Of a DNA stretch of 64,000 nucleotides, positions 26,034 to 33,974 are shown one piece after another. Location: positions 2,897,777-2,961,776 of the forward strand of contig NZ_CP019335.1 in the NCBI RefSeq assembly GCF_002813915.1. The letters run 5' to 3'. A program made the translations under genes and the position numbers. The notes under the pieces are model-generated. The model was not told the DNA's origin. It saw nothing but the letters and a program-made list of their open reading frames with translations, and did no database searches. Every line of letters starts with the position of its first letter. Positions within the stretch are counted from its first letter, which is position 1. This DNA is from Tenacibaculum sp. SZ-18. GTDB lineage: Bacteria; Bacteroidota; Bacteroidia; Flavobacteriales; Flavobacteriaceae.

Positions 26034-26603
26034 ATGTATGATAAAGTTTCTAAATTCTTTGAAACTGAATATCCTTTAAATCAACATGGAATTGATGAAC
26101 TTCTATCGCTTTTCAAAAAGAAATACTTAAAAAAGGGAGAGATTCTTTTAAAAGCTAAAACAACGGAGAAAGAATTACGTTTTCTTAATTCAGGAATTGT
26201 CAGAGAATTTTATGCAACTCCTGAAAAAGAAACAAACATAAATTTCTATACAAAACCACAATTTATTTCTGATCTATTTTCTTTCAACAACAATAGTTCT
26301 ACAAATAAAAACCAAGAAGCTTTAAGTGACATTGAATTATTAACAATCGAGAAAGAACCATTCACTAAACTTTTAGAAAAGTATGAATGTGGTAAAAGTT
26401 TTATCGATTTATCTTTTCAGAGATTGCTAAAACAGAAAGAATTATTTGAGTATAACAGAATTACAAAATCTGCTGATGAATTATATCAAGAATTATTCAT
26501 TTATAAAACTCATTGGTTAGAAAAAATACCACAATACCATATTGCTTCTTATTTAAATATTACTCCAGAAACCTTAAGCAGAATCAGAAAACGCATTTCT
26601 TGA
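26034..26603 (+). CDS. Crp/Fnr family transcriptional regulator
   Basis: A 189-residue regulator beginning MYDKVSKFFETEYPLN. It has a cNMP-binding-like barrel (KKYLKKGEILLKAKTTEKELRF...GIVREFY) and a C-terminal recognition segment (YHIASYLNITPETLSRIRKR) like those of the two other Crp/Fnr genes in the window. The start is set at ATG 26034, because the longer frame would begin inside the preceding terminator. A frameshifted metallo-beta-lactamase-fold gene follows 57 bp later and may have been its target or operon partner. Confidence 0.87.
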   Translation: MYDKVSKFFETEYPLNQHGIDELLSLFKKKYLKKGEILLKAKTTEKELRFLNSGIVREFYATPEKETNINFYTKPQFISDLFSFNNNSSTNKNQEALSDIELLTIEKEPFTKLLEKYECGKSFIDLSFQRLLKQKELFEYNRITKSADELYQELFIYKTHWLEKIPQYHIASYLNITPETLSRIRKRIS

Positions 26604-26660
26604 TTTGAATCAATGGGATTAATTTATAGAGCCTCTTACTTTGTATAAAAAATAATACCC

Positions 26661-27426
26661 ATGAAAATTCAACATATTAGAAATGCAACTTTAGTAATAG
26701 AAACTGAAACAGAAGTGATTTTACTTGATCCAATGTTAGGTAAAAAAAGGTTCTTTACCTCCATTCTCATTTATACGATTTAAATCAAAAAGAAATCCAA
26801 CTGTGGAACTTCCAGATAACACAAAATCTATTCTGGAAAAGGTTACTCATTGTATAATTACTCACAATCATCCTGATCATTTGGATATTGCTGCTGAAAA
26901 GTATTTAAAATCGACAAACATACCAGTAACTTGTAGTTTATTGGATGAAAAAACATTTCGTAAAAAAGGTTTAAATGTTGTAAACAAATTAGAATACTGG
27001 AATAAAACTTCATTTTTAAATGGTACAATCGAAGGAATTCCTGCAAGGCACGGTTATGGATTTGTTGCAAAACCCGCTGGCAATGTAATGGGATTTTTCA
27101 TTCAACTTCCTAATCAACCTTCAGTGTATATAAGTTCCGATACAATTTATACCGTAGACGTAGATAAAGTTTTAAGAGAATATAAACCAGACATAAGTGT
27201 GGTAGCTGCCGGCTCTGCTCAATTCGATATTTTTAAACCATTATTAATGACTGTAGATGATATTGTAAAGTTCGTTGAAAATGCTCCAAATAAAGTGATT
27301 GCAAATCATATGGAAGCTGTAAATCATTGTCCTACTACAAGAGAAAAATTGCGTTCAATACTTCAAGAGAAAAACATACTTCACAAAACCTATATTCCGG
27401 AGGACGGAGAATTAATACATTTTTAA
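26661..27426 (+). pseudogene. MBL-fold metal-dependent hydrolase, frameshifted at an A7 tract
   Basis: The gene starts at ATG 26661 (MKIQHIRNATLVIETETEVI...DPMLGKK). It loses frame at seven consecutive A at 26742-26748, and the initial frame then hits TAA at 26781. Removing one A restores the family sequence across the junction (LGKKGSLPPFSFIRF) and continues to 27426. The rest is a clear UlaG-like MBL fold: HNHPDHLD metal motif, IPARHGYG, YISSDTIYTVD and IANHMEAVNHC. The intact product would be about 255 aa. This could be a true mutation, phase variation or a sequencing error. A GTG-started ORF from 26803 is only the 3' fragment. Confidence 0.8.
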
Positions 27427-27473
27427 GAAACTAATTTTTTGGAAGTCCCTATTTTTATGGAAATCAACTTAAC

Positions 27474-28691
27474 ATGAAAAAGGGACTTTTAATTATATTC
27501 ATTCTTCTTGGAACCAATATTTTCGCTCAACAAATAATTAAAGGAAAAATAACTTCCACTCAAAATGCACCTTTAGAAGGAGCTTCTGTTTATTTTAACA
27601 ATACAACTATCGGAACATTGACTGACTCAAATGGTGAATTCGAACTAAGAATTAATAAAGGGACTTATACCATAGTAGTTTCTTATTTAGGTTACAAAAC
27701 TTATCAAAAACAAATAAATACTGAAGAAACGAAAACATTGTCAATTCAACTTTCAGAAGACAATGAAATGCTGAATGAAGTAGAAATTGTAAAAACAATC
27801 TACGACGATGACTGGAAATACAATTTAATTAGATTTAAAAAAGCCTTTTTGGGTCGTTCAAAATTAGCCGATGAATGTAAAATTTTAAATGAGAAAGATT
27901 TACACTTCGATTATGACAGAAAAACAAATACTTTAACAGCCATTTCAAGAAAACCTTTGCGGATAAAACACTCTGGTTTAGGGTATTTAATAACATATGA
28001 TTTAGTTGATTTTACCTTAGACAGCCATCAAGTTTATTTTAGCGGATATGCTCAATACAAAAATCTTCGAAAATCGGTTCGTAAAAAATGGAAGGAAAAT
28101 AGACTAACTGCATATAATGGTTCACAAATGCATTTTCTACGAAGTTTATTAACCAAACAACTCAAAGAAGATGGATTTGTAATTAATCAATTCAGAAGAG
28201 TTCGTAATGAAGAAAGACCAACTGAAGAAGACATACAATTCGCGAGAGAATTAATTCAACTTCAAGGAAAAAAAGTAAATTTCACAAAATCTATTACAGA
28301 ACCAAAAACCAAATTAGATAACGCCTTAGTTACGTTAAAGAAAGCTAGAGAACTTCCAAAATTCCGTGATTACTTGTATAAGAGAAATGTTCCGTACGAA
28401 GAAATGATTTCATTTGAAAACAACGTTCCTTTTCTCGATTTTAAAGACTATTTAATTATAGTTTATACAAAAGAACGTGAAGATGAAAACTTTATCAAAG
28501 GAGTATTTAGAAAGAGTAGATCGCAACCATTGAAAGTACAAACTTCTCATCTTGTACTGTTAAAAGGAAAATCACAAATAGACCCAACTGGAATTCTATT
28601 AGACCCTTCCTCTTTTTATCAAGAAGAATATTGGGGTTTTGAAGCTTTCGCAACTATGTTACCACTAGATTATCAGCCAACTACAAAATAA
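27474..28691 (+). CDS. CarboxypepD_reg-like domain secreted protein
   Basis: A 405-residue exported protein: signal peptide (cleavage after IFAQ, residue 19), then one carboxypeptidase-regulatory-like beta-sandwich (about 20-105; IKGKITSTQNAPLEGASVYF ... GTYTIVVSYLGYKTY). About 300 residues follow that resemble neither a TonB receptor barrel nor any domain I recognise (rich in Lys/Arg, ending FYQEEYWGFEAFATMLPLDYQP). The next gene is a paralogue. A periplasmic or surface location is likely; function unknown. Confidence 0.8.
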   Translation: MKKGLLIIFILLGTNIFAQQIIKGKITSTQNAPLEGASVYFNNTTIGTLTDSNGEFELRINKGTYTIVVSYLGYKTYQKQINTEETKTLSIQLSEDNEMLNEVEIVKTIYDDDWKYNLIRFKKAFLGRSKLADECKILNEKDLHFDYDRKTNTLTAISRKPLRIKHSGLGYLITYDLVDFTLDSHQVYFSGYAQYKNLRKSVRKKWKENRLTAYNGSQMHFLRSLLTKQLKEDGFVINQFRRVRNEERPTEEDIQFARELIQLQGKKVNFTKSITEPKTKLDNALVTLKKARELPKFRDYLYKRNVPYEEMISFENNVPFLDFKDYLIIVYTKEREDENFIKGVFRKSRSQPLKVQTSHLVLLKGKSQIDPTGILLDPSSFYQEEYWGFEAFATMLPLDYQPTTK

Positions 28692-28754
28692 AACTAGAAA
28701 GAAAACTTTTCCTAAATTTCTGAAATGCTTATTTTTAAATTCAAAATTTGCATT

Positions 28755-29819
28755 ATGAAATCATTTATTATCACTTTAGTTTTTCTCGTTACACATTCTT
28801 TGATTGCCCAGAAAACGATCAAAGGAAAAATTACAGATCACAATAATTCAGTTTTAGAAGGTGCTTCAGTTTTTTTAAACAATACCACAATTGGTACAAT
28901 ATCCGATGAAAATGGAGAATTTGAATTAAAAGCTCCTTCTGATAATTATACTTTGGTCGTTTATTTTCTAGGATTTAAAACAGTTGAAAAATTAATTCTT
29001 TCAGAAGAAAAAGAGTATTTGACAATTCAATTAGAAGAAAATAATGAACTATTAGATGAAGTAGAATTAGATATTAGTCCGAAAAACAATTTCAAAGATT
29101 TTAAAAGATTCAAACAAGCTTTTATTGGAAACACAGATTTAGCCAAAGGCTGTATAATTTTAAATCCAGATGTTTTACAATACTACTTAAATTCAAGAAC
29201 AGGAAAACTAACTGTTCGAGCGAAAAAACCAATTCAAATTCTAAATAAAAAATTAGGATATAAAGTTTATTACGATTTAGTTAAACTTACCATTGATCAT
29301 AGATCGACTTCTTTTCACGGTTATGCCAGATATGAGAAATTAAAAGGTAAAAAAAGGCAAGAAAAACGTTGGATAAAAAACAGACTGAAAGCCTACAACG
29401 GATCTTTATTACATTTCTTTAGAAGTTTATACATGGCAAATGTACAAGAGGAAGGATTTGTAATTAATCAATTTAAAAGGCAAAAAATTATTTTAAAAAA
29501 AGGAGAAAAAGTTAAAGAAGTTCCGTTAAAAGATAATTTGAATTATGATGATTTAGTGTTCAGAACGAATGGTAAAACATATTTAAATTTTAATTTTTGG
29601 CTTGAAGTAATTTATACGAAAGAGAAAGAAGAATTGAATTATAGAAAATTTGGAAAAAGGTTAAACCAACAAGAGTCTATTATTCAAATGCTAGAAAAAC
29701 CTATTGAAATCTTCCCTTCTGGAAAACTCGCTAATCCTTTAGGAACTTTTACTGAACAATATTGGGCGTATGAGAAAATTGCCGATTTATTACCTACCGA
29801 TTATCAACCGATAAAATAA
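28755..29819 (+). CDS. CarboxypepD_reg-like domain secreted protein, paralogue
   Basis: A paralogue of the preceding gene, about 354 residues from ATG 28755, which starts a clean signal peptide (MKSFIITLVFLVTHSLIAQ). The upstream ATG at 28725 would add ten residues ahead of the signal and is less likely. The N-terminal sandwich (IKGKITDHNNSVLEGASVFL) and the C-terminal ending (EQYWAYEKIADLLPTDYQP) match its neighbour, while the middle has diverged and lost about 50 residues. It lies 63 bp after the paralogue; probably one operon formed by tandem duplication. Confidence 0.8.
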   Translation: MKSFIITLVFLVTHSLIAQKTIKGKITDHNNSVLEGASVFLNNTTIGTISDENGEFELKAPSDNYTLVVYFLGFKTVEKLILSEEKEYLTIQLEENNELLDEVELDISPKNNFKDFKRFKQAFIGNTDLAKGCIILNPDVLQYYLNSRTGKLTVRAKKPIQILNKKLGYKVYYDLVKLTIDHRSTSFHGYARYEKLKGKKRQEKRWIKNRLKAYNGSLLHFFRSLYMANVQEEGFVINQFKRQKIILKKGEKVKEVPLKDNLNYDDLVFRTNGKTYLNFNFWLEVIYTKEKEELNYRKFGKRLNQQESIIQMLEKPIEIFPSGKLANPLGTFTEQYWAYEKIADLLPTDYQPIK

Positions 29820-29860
29820 AAAGTTATTTTAGAGCCATCAAAATCTAAATAACCTCCATT

Positions 29861-30622
29861 ATGAAAATCATCGATTTATCTAAACCAATTCGTTATAACA
29901 AAAACGATCCTTGGTTTATGAAAGTGAAAATTAAGCACAAATCTCATAAAAAAGCGAAGTGGTTAATTCGTTTTTTAGGACTTCCTTTTAAACTTTTCCC
30001 AAAGAACTTTGATGGATGGGCGGATGATATAATTCAAAAAATGGGAGTTCACTCCACTACACATATCGATGCGCCTTGGCATTATTCTCCTACAACAAAT
30101 GGTGAAAAATCAAAAACAATTGATGAAATTCCGTTAGATATTTGTTACGCAGACGGGATTGTTATCGACATGAAACACAAAGTTGATTTTGATCCTATCA
30201 CGGTTAACGATATTGAAAAGTTTCTTTCAGAAAACAATTTAGAGATTAGATCAGGAATGATTGTATTGATTAAAACTGGTCGTGATAAATTTAACGGCAC
30301 AAAAGATTTCCATAAAGTTGGCACTGGAATGAGTGCCGCAGCTACTTCTTGGTTAATTGATAAAGGAATAAAAGTGATGGGAATTGATTCTTGGGGCTGG
30401 GATTTACCACTTCCTCACATGTTACAAAAAGCTAAAGAAACGAATAACTCAGAGTTATTTTGGGAAGCTCATTTAGTGGGACAAGACAAGGAATATTGGC
30501 ATATGGAACAATTAGTAAATTTAGATGCATTACCTTATTCTGGATTTAAGGTTGCTGTATTTCCTTTGAAAATTGTTGGTGCTTCGGCTGCTCCGGCAAG
30601 AGTTGTAGCAATGATGAATTAA
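29861..30622 (+). CDS. Cyclase family protein (kynurenine formamidase-like hydrolase)
   Basis: A 253-residue metal-dependent hydrolase of the cyclase family (kynurenine formamidase/isatin hydrolase fold). The metal motif is MGVHSTTHIDAPWHYSP, a variant of HxGTHxDxPxH. Later conserved parts are IVLIKTGRD, MSAAATSWLIDKGIKVMGID and AHLVGQDKEYWHMEQLVNLD. No other kynurenine-pathway gene is near, so the substrate is open. Its 3' end overlaps the convergent glycosyltransferase gene by 4 bp. Confidence 0.85.
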   Translation: MKIIDLSKPIRYNKNDPWFMKVKIKHKSHKKAKWLIRFLGLPFKLFPKNFDGWADDIIQKMGVHSTTHIDAPWHYSPTTNGEKSKTIDEIPLDICYADGIVIDMKHKVDFDPITVNDIEKFLSENNLEIRSGMIVLIKTGRDKFNGTKDFHKVGTGMSAAATSWLIDKGIKVMGIDSWGWDLPLPHMLQKAKETNNSELFWEAHLVGQDKEYWHMEQLVNLDALPYSGFKVAVFPLKIVGASAAPARVVAMMN

Positions 30623-31863
30623 TCGGTCTCTTTTTTATTTTTCTCTTCAATCCACTTACTCATATATTTTGTGGACTGTAGTGTTTGGTGTTGTAATAAA
30701 GATCCTAAGAAGTTTTTCGTTCTATGTTTTTCTAAATTTAAAATTAACTCATCAATTTTATCCATAAAATTAGATTCTAAAATCTGCTTATCATAAATTG
30801 AATTAATTATAGTTATTCCGTTTTGTTGAGCAGTTTCCCAAGTATTTTTATCAGTATAAAGAGTTACCGCTTTATCAACAAAATCATCCTCTAATTTGGC
30901 AATAAACCCATTCCATGGTAAATCTTCATGCATTCCTTCTGCTCCAATAGCTGTCGTTACACTTGGAGTACCACAGTACATTGCTTCGGTTAATTTACCT
31001 TTTATACCAGCTCCAAATCGTATTGGTGCTAAAACCACTTTAGCTTTTGAAACAACCTCATTGGCGCTCTCTGCAAATCCTTTTACTATAAAACCTTGCT
31101 CTGGTTTATGTAATTGTTGAATTTGTTGATTCACATAAGCTCCATAAATATGAACTTCCGCTTTTGGCAATTGTTTTCTAATTTTTGGCCATAATTTCTG
31201 TAACTCTAAAACTGCATCAATATTAGGTTTGTGAAAAAAATTACCAATAAAAACAAAATGCTCTCTTTCTGAAAATGACAACCAATTTGATGTAACTTTC
31301 TCTGAAATACCATCTAACATAAATGGCAAATGCATTAATAATAACTCGTCTGTATTAAATATTTCTTTCAATAATTTTAATTCGAAAGAAGAAATAATCA
31401 AACTTAAATCACATCGCAAAATTGAAGCAATTTCTCTTTTGGTATCAACTGATCTTAATAATTCCTCTGTTGAAAATGCAACACCTTTTTTTAATTGCTG
31501 ATGCCTGACTTTCCTTAAAAAATGAAGATCTTCAGTATCTAATATTCGTAGAGCATTTGGACAGTTTTCCGTAACTCTCCAACCAAATTGTTCTTCCATC
31601 ATAAAGCGATCGAACATCACAATTTGCGGCTGAAGTTCCTTTATAAAATCATTAAAGCTAGGAGAATTTAATTCAATTTGAACTTCTTTAACTCCTAACT
31701 TTACTAAATTGATTCCTTTGTCTCCCTTTTGAGCAGGACTTGCAAATATTACTTCATAATTTCTATCTCTAAAAGAATGAATGAGCTGTAACATTCTTCC
31801 ACCGGCAGCAGAAGAATTTGGTTCAACCCATACGTATCCTATGATTAGAACTTTATTACTCAA
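30619..31863 (-). CDS. Glycosyltransferase, group 1/family 4-like (TTG start)
   Basis: A 414-residue GT-B glycosyltransferase. The N-terminal domain starts KVLIIGYVWVEPNSSAAGGRM and the C-terminal GT4-type domain has FVFIGNFFHKPNIDAVLELQ, then FAESANEVVSKAKVVLAPIRFGAGIKGKLTEAMYCGTPSVTT, with the donor-binding Glu. The start is TTG at 31863, immediately after the TAA of the upstream haem-binding gene; there is no suitable ATG before the Rossmann motif. Cytoplasmic; acceptor unknown. Confidence 0.85.
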   Translation of the reverse strand: MSNKVLIIGYVWVEPNSSAAGGRMLQLIHSFRDRNYEVIFASPAQKGDKGINLVKLGVKEVQIELNSPSFNDFIKELQPQIVMFDRFMMEEQFGWRVTENCPNALRILDTEDLHFLRKVRHQQLKKGVAFSTEELLRSVDTKREIASILRCDLSLIISSFELKLLKEIFNTDELLLMHLPFMLDGISEKVTSNWLSFSEREHFVFIGNFFHKPNIDAVLELQKLWPKIRKQLPKAEVHIYGAYVNQQIQQLHKPEQGFIVKGFAESANEVVSKAKVVLAPIRFGAGIKGKLTEAMYCGTPSVTTAIGAEGMHEDLPWNGFIAKLEDDFVDKAVTLYTDKNTWETAQQNGITIINSIYDKQILESNFMDKIDELILNLEKHRTKNFLGSLLQHQTLQSTKYMSKWIEEKNKKETD

Positions 31864-32334
31864 TTATTTTTGAATTTGAGCTTCATAATTCGTTTGAACA
31901 GTTTTTGCCCAATTAACAACTTTCGCAATCTGTTCATTAGATAATTTAGCATCAGAGTGTGTCCATGTGTAAGAATCTAATGGCATATGTTTCTCTTCTA
32001 CCTCTTCCCAGAACTCTTCCATTTTATGCTCTTTTCTTTTTAAAGAATAATCTGCCCAGTTTGAAAAATTCAAATGCTCTTTTCCTTCTTCTACATGATG
32101 ATTAATCCAAAACTTTAAAGGAGCTACAGAATGATACCAAGGATAGATTGTTTGATCACTATGACAATCGTAACAGGCATTCTTTAATATTTTTTGAACT
32201 TCATCCGTAGGTTTTGTTTCACTCACAAAAGTATCTAGAGAACTTAATTCTCCATTATTTTTTTCCGTTGGGATGAACTGAATAACCAGTAATAAAACTA
32301 AAGCTATCCATCCAATTTTCTTCAATAATTTCAT
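31864..32334 (-). CDS. Haem-binding domain protein, single CxxCH
   Basis: A 156-residue protein with an N-terminal membrane anchor or signal (GWIALVLLLVIQFIP) and one c-type haem motif, C54-Y-D-C57-H58, in ILKNACYDCHSDQT. Conserved neighbours YPWYHSVAPLKFWINHHVEEGKEHLNFS match the haem-binding domain family common in Bacteroidota. Likely a periplasmic monohaem cytochrome. Its stop abuts the glycosyltransferase TTG start. Confidence 0.88.
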   Translation of the reverse strand: MKLLKKIGWIALVLLLVIQFIPTEKNNGELSSLDTFVSETKPTDEVQKILKNACYDCHSDQTIYPWYHSVAPLKFWINHHVEEGKEHLNFSNWADYSLKRKEHKMEEFWEEVEEKHMPLDSYTWTHSDAKLSNEQIAKVVNWAKTVQTNYEAQIQK

Positions 32335-32404
32335 ACAGTAGTTAACTTATTCATTTAAAAATAGCAATAATAAGTAATACTGAGTTTTTATTGGTAAATA
32401 ATTG

Positions 32405-32412
32405 TAATTTTG
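32405..32412 (+). promoter_or_regulatory. -7 promoter box of lpdA
   Basis: TAATTTTG is an exact TAnnTTTG match, 21 nt before the ATG at 32434. A TTG start reading (32410) lies inside it and is therefore rejected. Confidence 0.55.
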
Positions 32413-32433
32413 TATCCAAAATTAAAATATCTC

Positions 32434-33834
32434 ATGAAATACGATATTATCGTTATAGGTTCTGGCCCAGGAGGATATATTGCTGCGGTAAGAGCGTCTC
32501 AACTAGGTAAGAAAGTTGCCATCATAGAAAAATATTCAACATTAGGAGGTACCTGTTTGAATGTTGGATGTATTCCATCTAAGGCTTTATTAGATTCTTC
32601 TCATCATTATTATGATGCTGTTCACCATTTTGAAGAGCATGGAATTTCAGTTGAAAATCCAACTTTTGATTTTGGAAAAATGATTGATCGTAAAGCTAAA
32701 GTTGTAGAAACTACAACTGGTGGTATCAAATATTTAATGGATAAAAATAACATTGATGTTTACGAAGGATTAGGTTCTTTTGAAGACGCTACTCATGTTA
32801 AGGTAACAAAAACTGATGGAAGTTCAGAAGTAATTGAAGGAACTGATATTATCATCGCTACAGGTTCTAAACCTTCAACATTACCTTTTATCTCAATTGA
32901 TAAAGAAAGAATTATTACTTCTACTGAAGCTTTAAAACTAAAAGAAGTTCCAAAGCACTTGATTGTAATTGGTGGAGGAGTTATTGGCTTAGAATTAGGA
33001 TCAGTATACAAACGTTTAGGTGCTGATGTTTCTGTTGTAGAATATGCACCAACAATTACACCTACAATGGACAAAGATGTTTCTAAGGAATTAACTAAAG
33101 TTTTAAAGAAACAAGGTGTAAAGTTCAATGTAAGCCACGGTGTTACTGCTGTTGAAAGAAATGGAGATGAAGTAATTGTAAAAGCAACAAATAAAAAAGG
33201 TGAAGAAATAACTTTTACTGGTGATTATTGCTTAGTTGCTGTTGGACGTCGACCATATATTGAAGGTTTAGCATTAGATAAAGCTGGTGTTAAAGTTACT
33301 GAAAGAGGACAAATAGATGTAAATGATCATTTACAAACTAACGTTTCTAACATTTATGCAATTGGAGATGTTGTACGTGGTGCAATGTTAGCACATAAAG
33401 CTGAAGAAGAAGGAGTTGTTGTTGCTGAATATTTAGCTGGAGAAAAGCCACATATTGATTACAACTTAATTCCTGGAATTATTTACACTTGGCCAGAAGT
33501 TGCTGCTGTTGGAAAAACAGAAGATGAATTAAAAGCTGCTAACGTTGAATACAAATCAGGTAAATTTTCAATGCGGGCTTTAGGAAGATCTAGAGCTAGT
33601 GGTGATATTGATGGCTTTGTAAAAGTTTTAGCTGATAAAAATACTGATGAAGTTTTAGGAGTTCACATGGTAGGTGCTCGTGTAGCTGATTTAATCATGG
33701 AAATGGCTGTTGCTATGGAATTCAGAGCGTCTGCAGAAGATATTGCTCGTATCTGTCATGGTCACCCAACATACTCTGAAGCAGTTAAAGAAGCTGCTAA
33801 AGCTGCTTGGGATGGGAAACCACTAAACGCATAA
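32434..33834 (+). CDS. lpdA: Dihydrolipoyl dehydrogenase
   Basis: E3 subunit of 2-oxoacid dehydrogenase complexes, about 466 residues from ATG 32434. FAD loop IIVIGSGPGGYIAAVRA; redox disulfide GGTCLNVGCIPSKAL with C41 and C46; NAD loop LIVIGGGVIGLELGSV; YAIGDVV; and the C-terminal His-Glu pair in CHGHPTYSEAVKEA. It stands alone here, without E1/E2 genes, and is flanked by a promoter and a strong terminator. Confidence 0.97.
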   Translation: MKYDIIVIGSGPGGYIAAVRASQLGKKVAIIEKYSTLGGTCLNVGCIPSKALLDSSHHYYDAVHHFEEHGISVENPTFDFGKMIDRKAKVVETTTGGIKYLMDKNNIDVYEGLGSFEDATHVKVTKTDGSSEVIEGTDIIIATGSKPSTLPFISIDKERIITSTEALKLKEVPKHLIVIGGGVIGLELGSVYKRLGADVSVVEYAPTITPTMDKDVSKELTKVLKKQGVKFNVSHGVTAVERNGDEVIVKATNKKGEEITFTGDYCLVAVGRRPYIEGLALDKAGVKVTERGQIDVNDHLQTNVSNIYAIGDVVRGAMLAHKAEEEGVVVAEYLAGEKPHIDYNLIPGIIYTWPEVAAVGKTEDELKAANVEYKSGKFSMRALGRSRASGDIDGFVKVLADKNTDEVLGVHMVGARVADLIMEMAVAMEFRASAEDIARICHGHPTYSEAVKEAAKAAWDGKPLNA

Positions 33835-33856
33835 TAAAACGTTTTAAAATATATTT

Positions 33857-33888
33857 AAAAAGCAATCTCAACGAGATTGCTTTTTTTT
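33857..33888 (+). terminator. Intrinsic terminator of lpdA
   Basis: Perfect 9-bp core stem (33861-33869 with 33873-33881), AAC loop, T8 run. Confidence 0.9.
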
Positions 33889-33922
33889 ATTTGAACCAAA
33901 TCTATCTTTACTTATTAAAAAT

Positions 33923-33953
33923 AAAAAAGCCGAGTTGTTAAACTCAGCTTTTA
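33923..33953 (-). terminator. Intrinsic terminator of ppiD
   Basis: A 10-bp stem (33927-33936 with 33941-33950, one G-U) with a 4-nt loop. On the minus strand it is followed by T6. Confidence 0.8.
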
Positions 33954-33974
33954 ATTTATCTTATAGTTTTCACT

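Noticed and set aside
26742..26748. Programmed translational frameshift in the MBL gene
   Set aside because: The needed shift is +1 over A7 with no stimulatory stop or structure seen; a mutation, tract-length variation or sequencing error is simpler.
26803..27426. A separate GTG-started 207-aa MBL protein
   Set aside because: It lacks the first beta strands of the fold, and the missing part is encoded just upstream in another frame, so it is the 3' fragment of a frameshifted gene.
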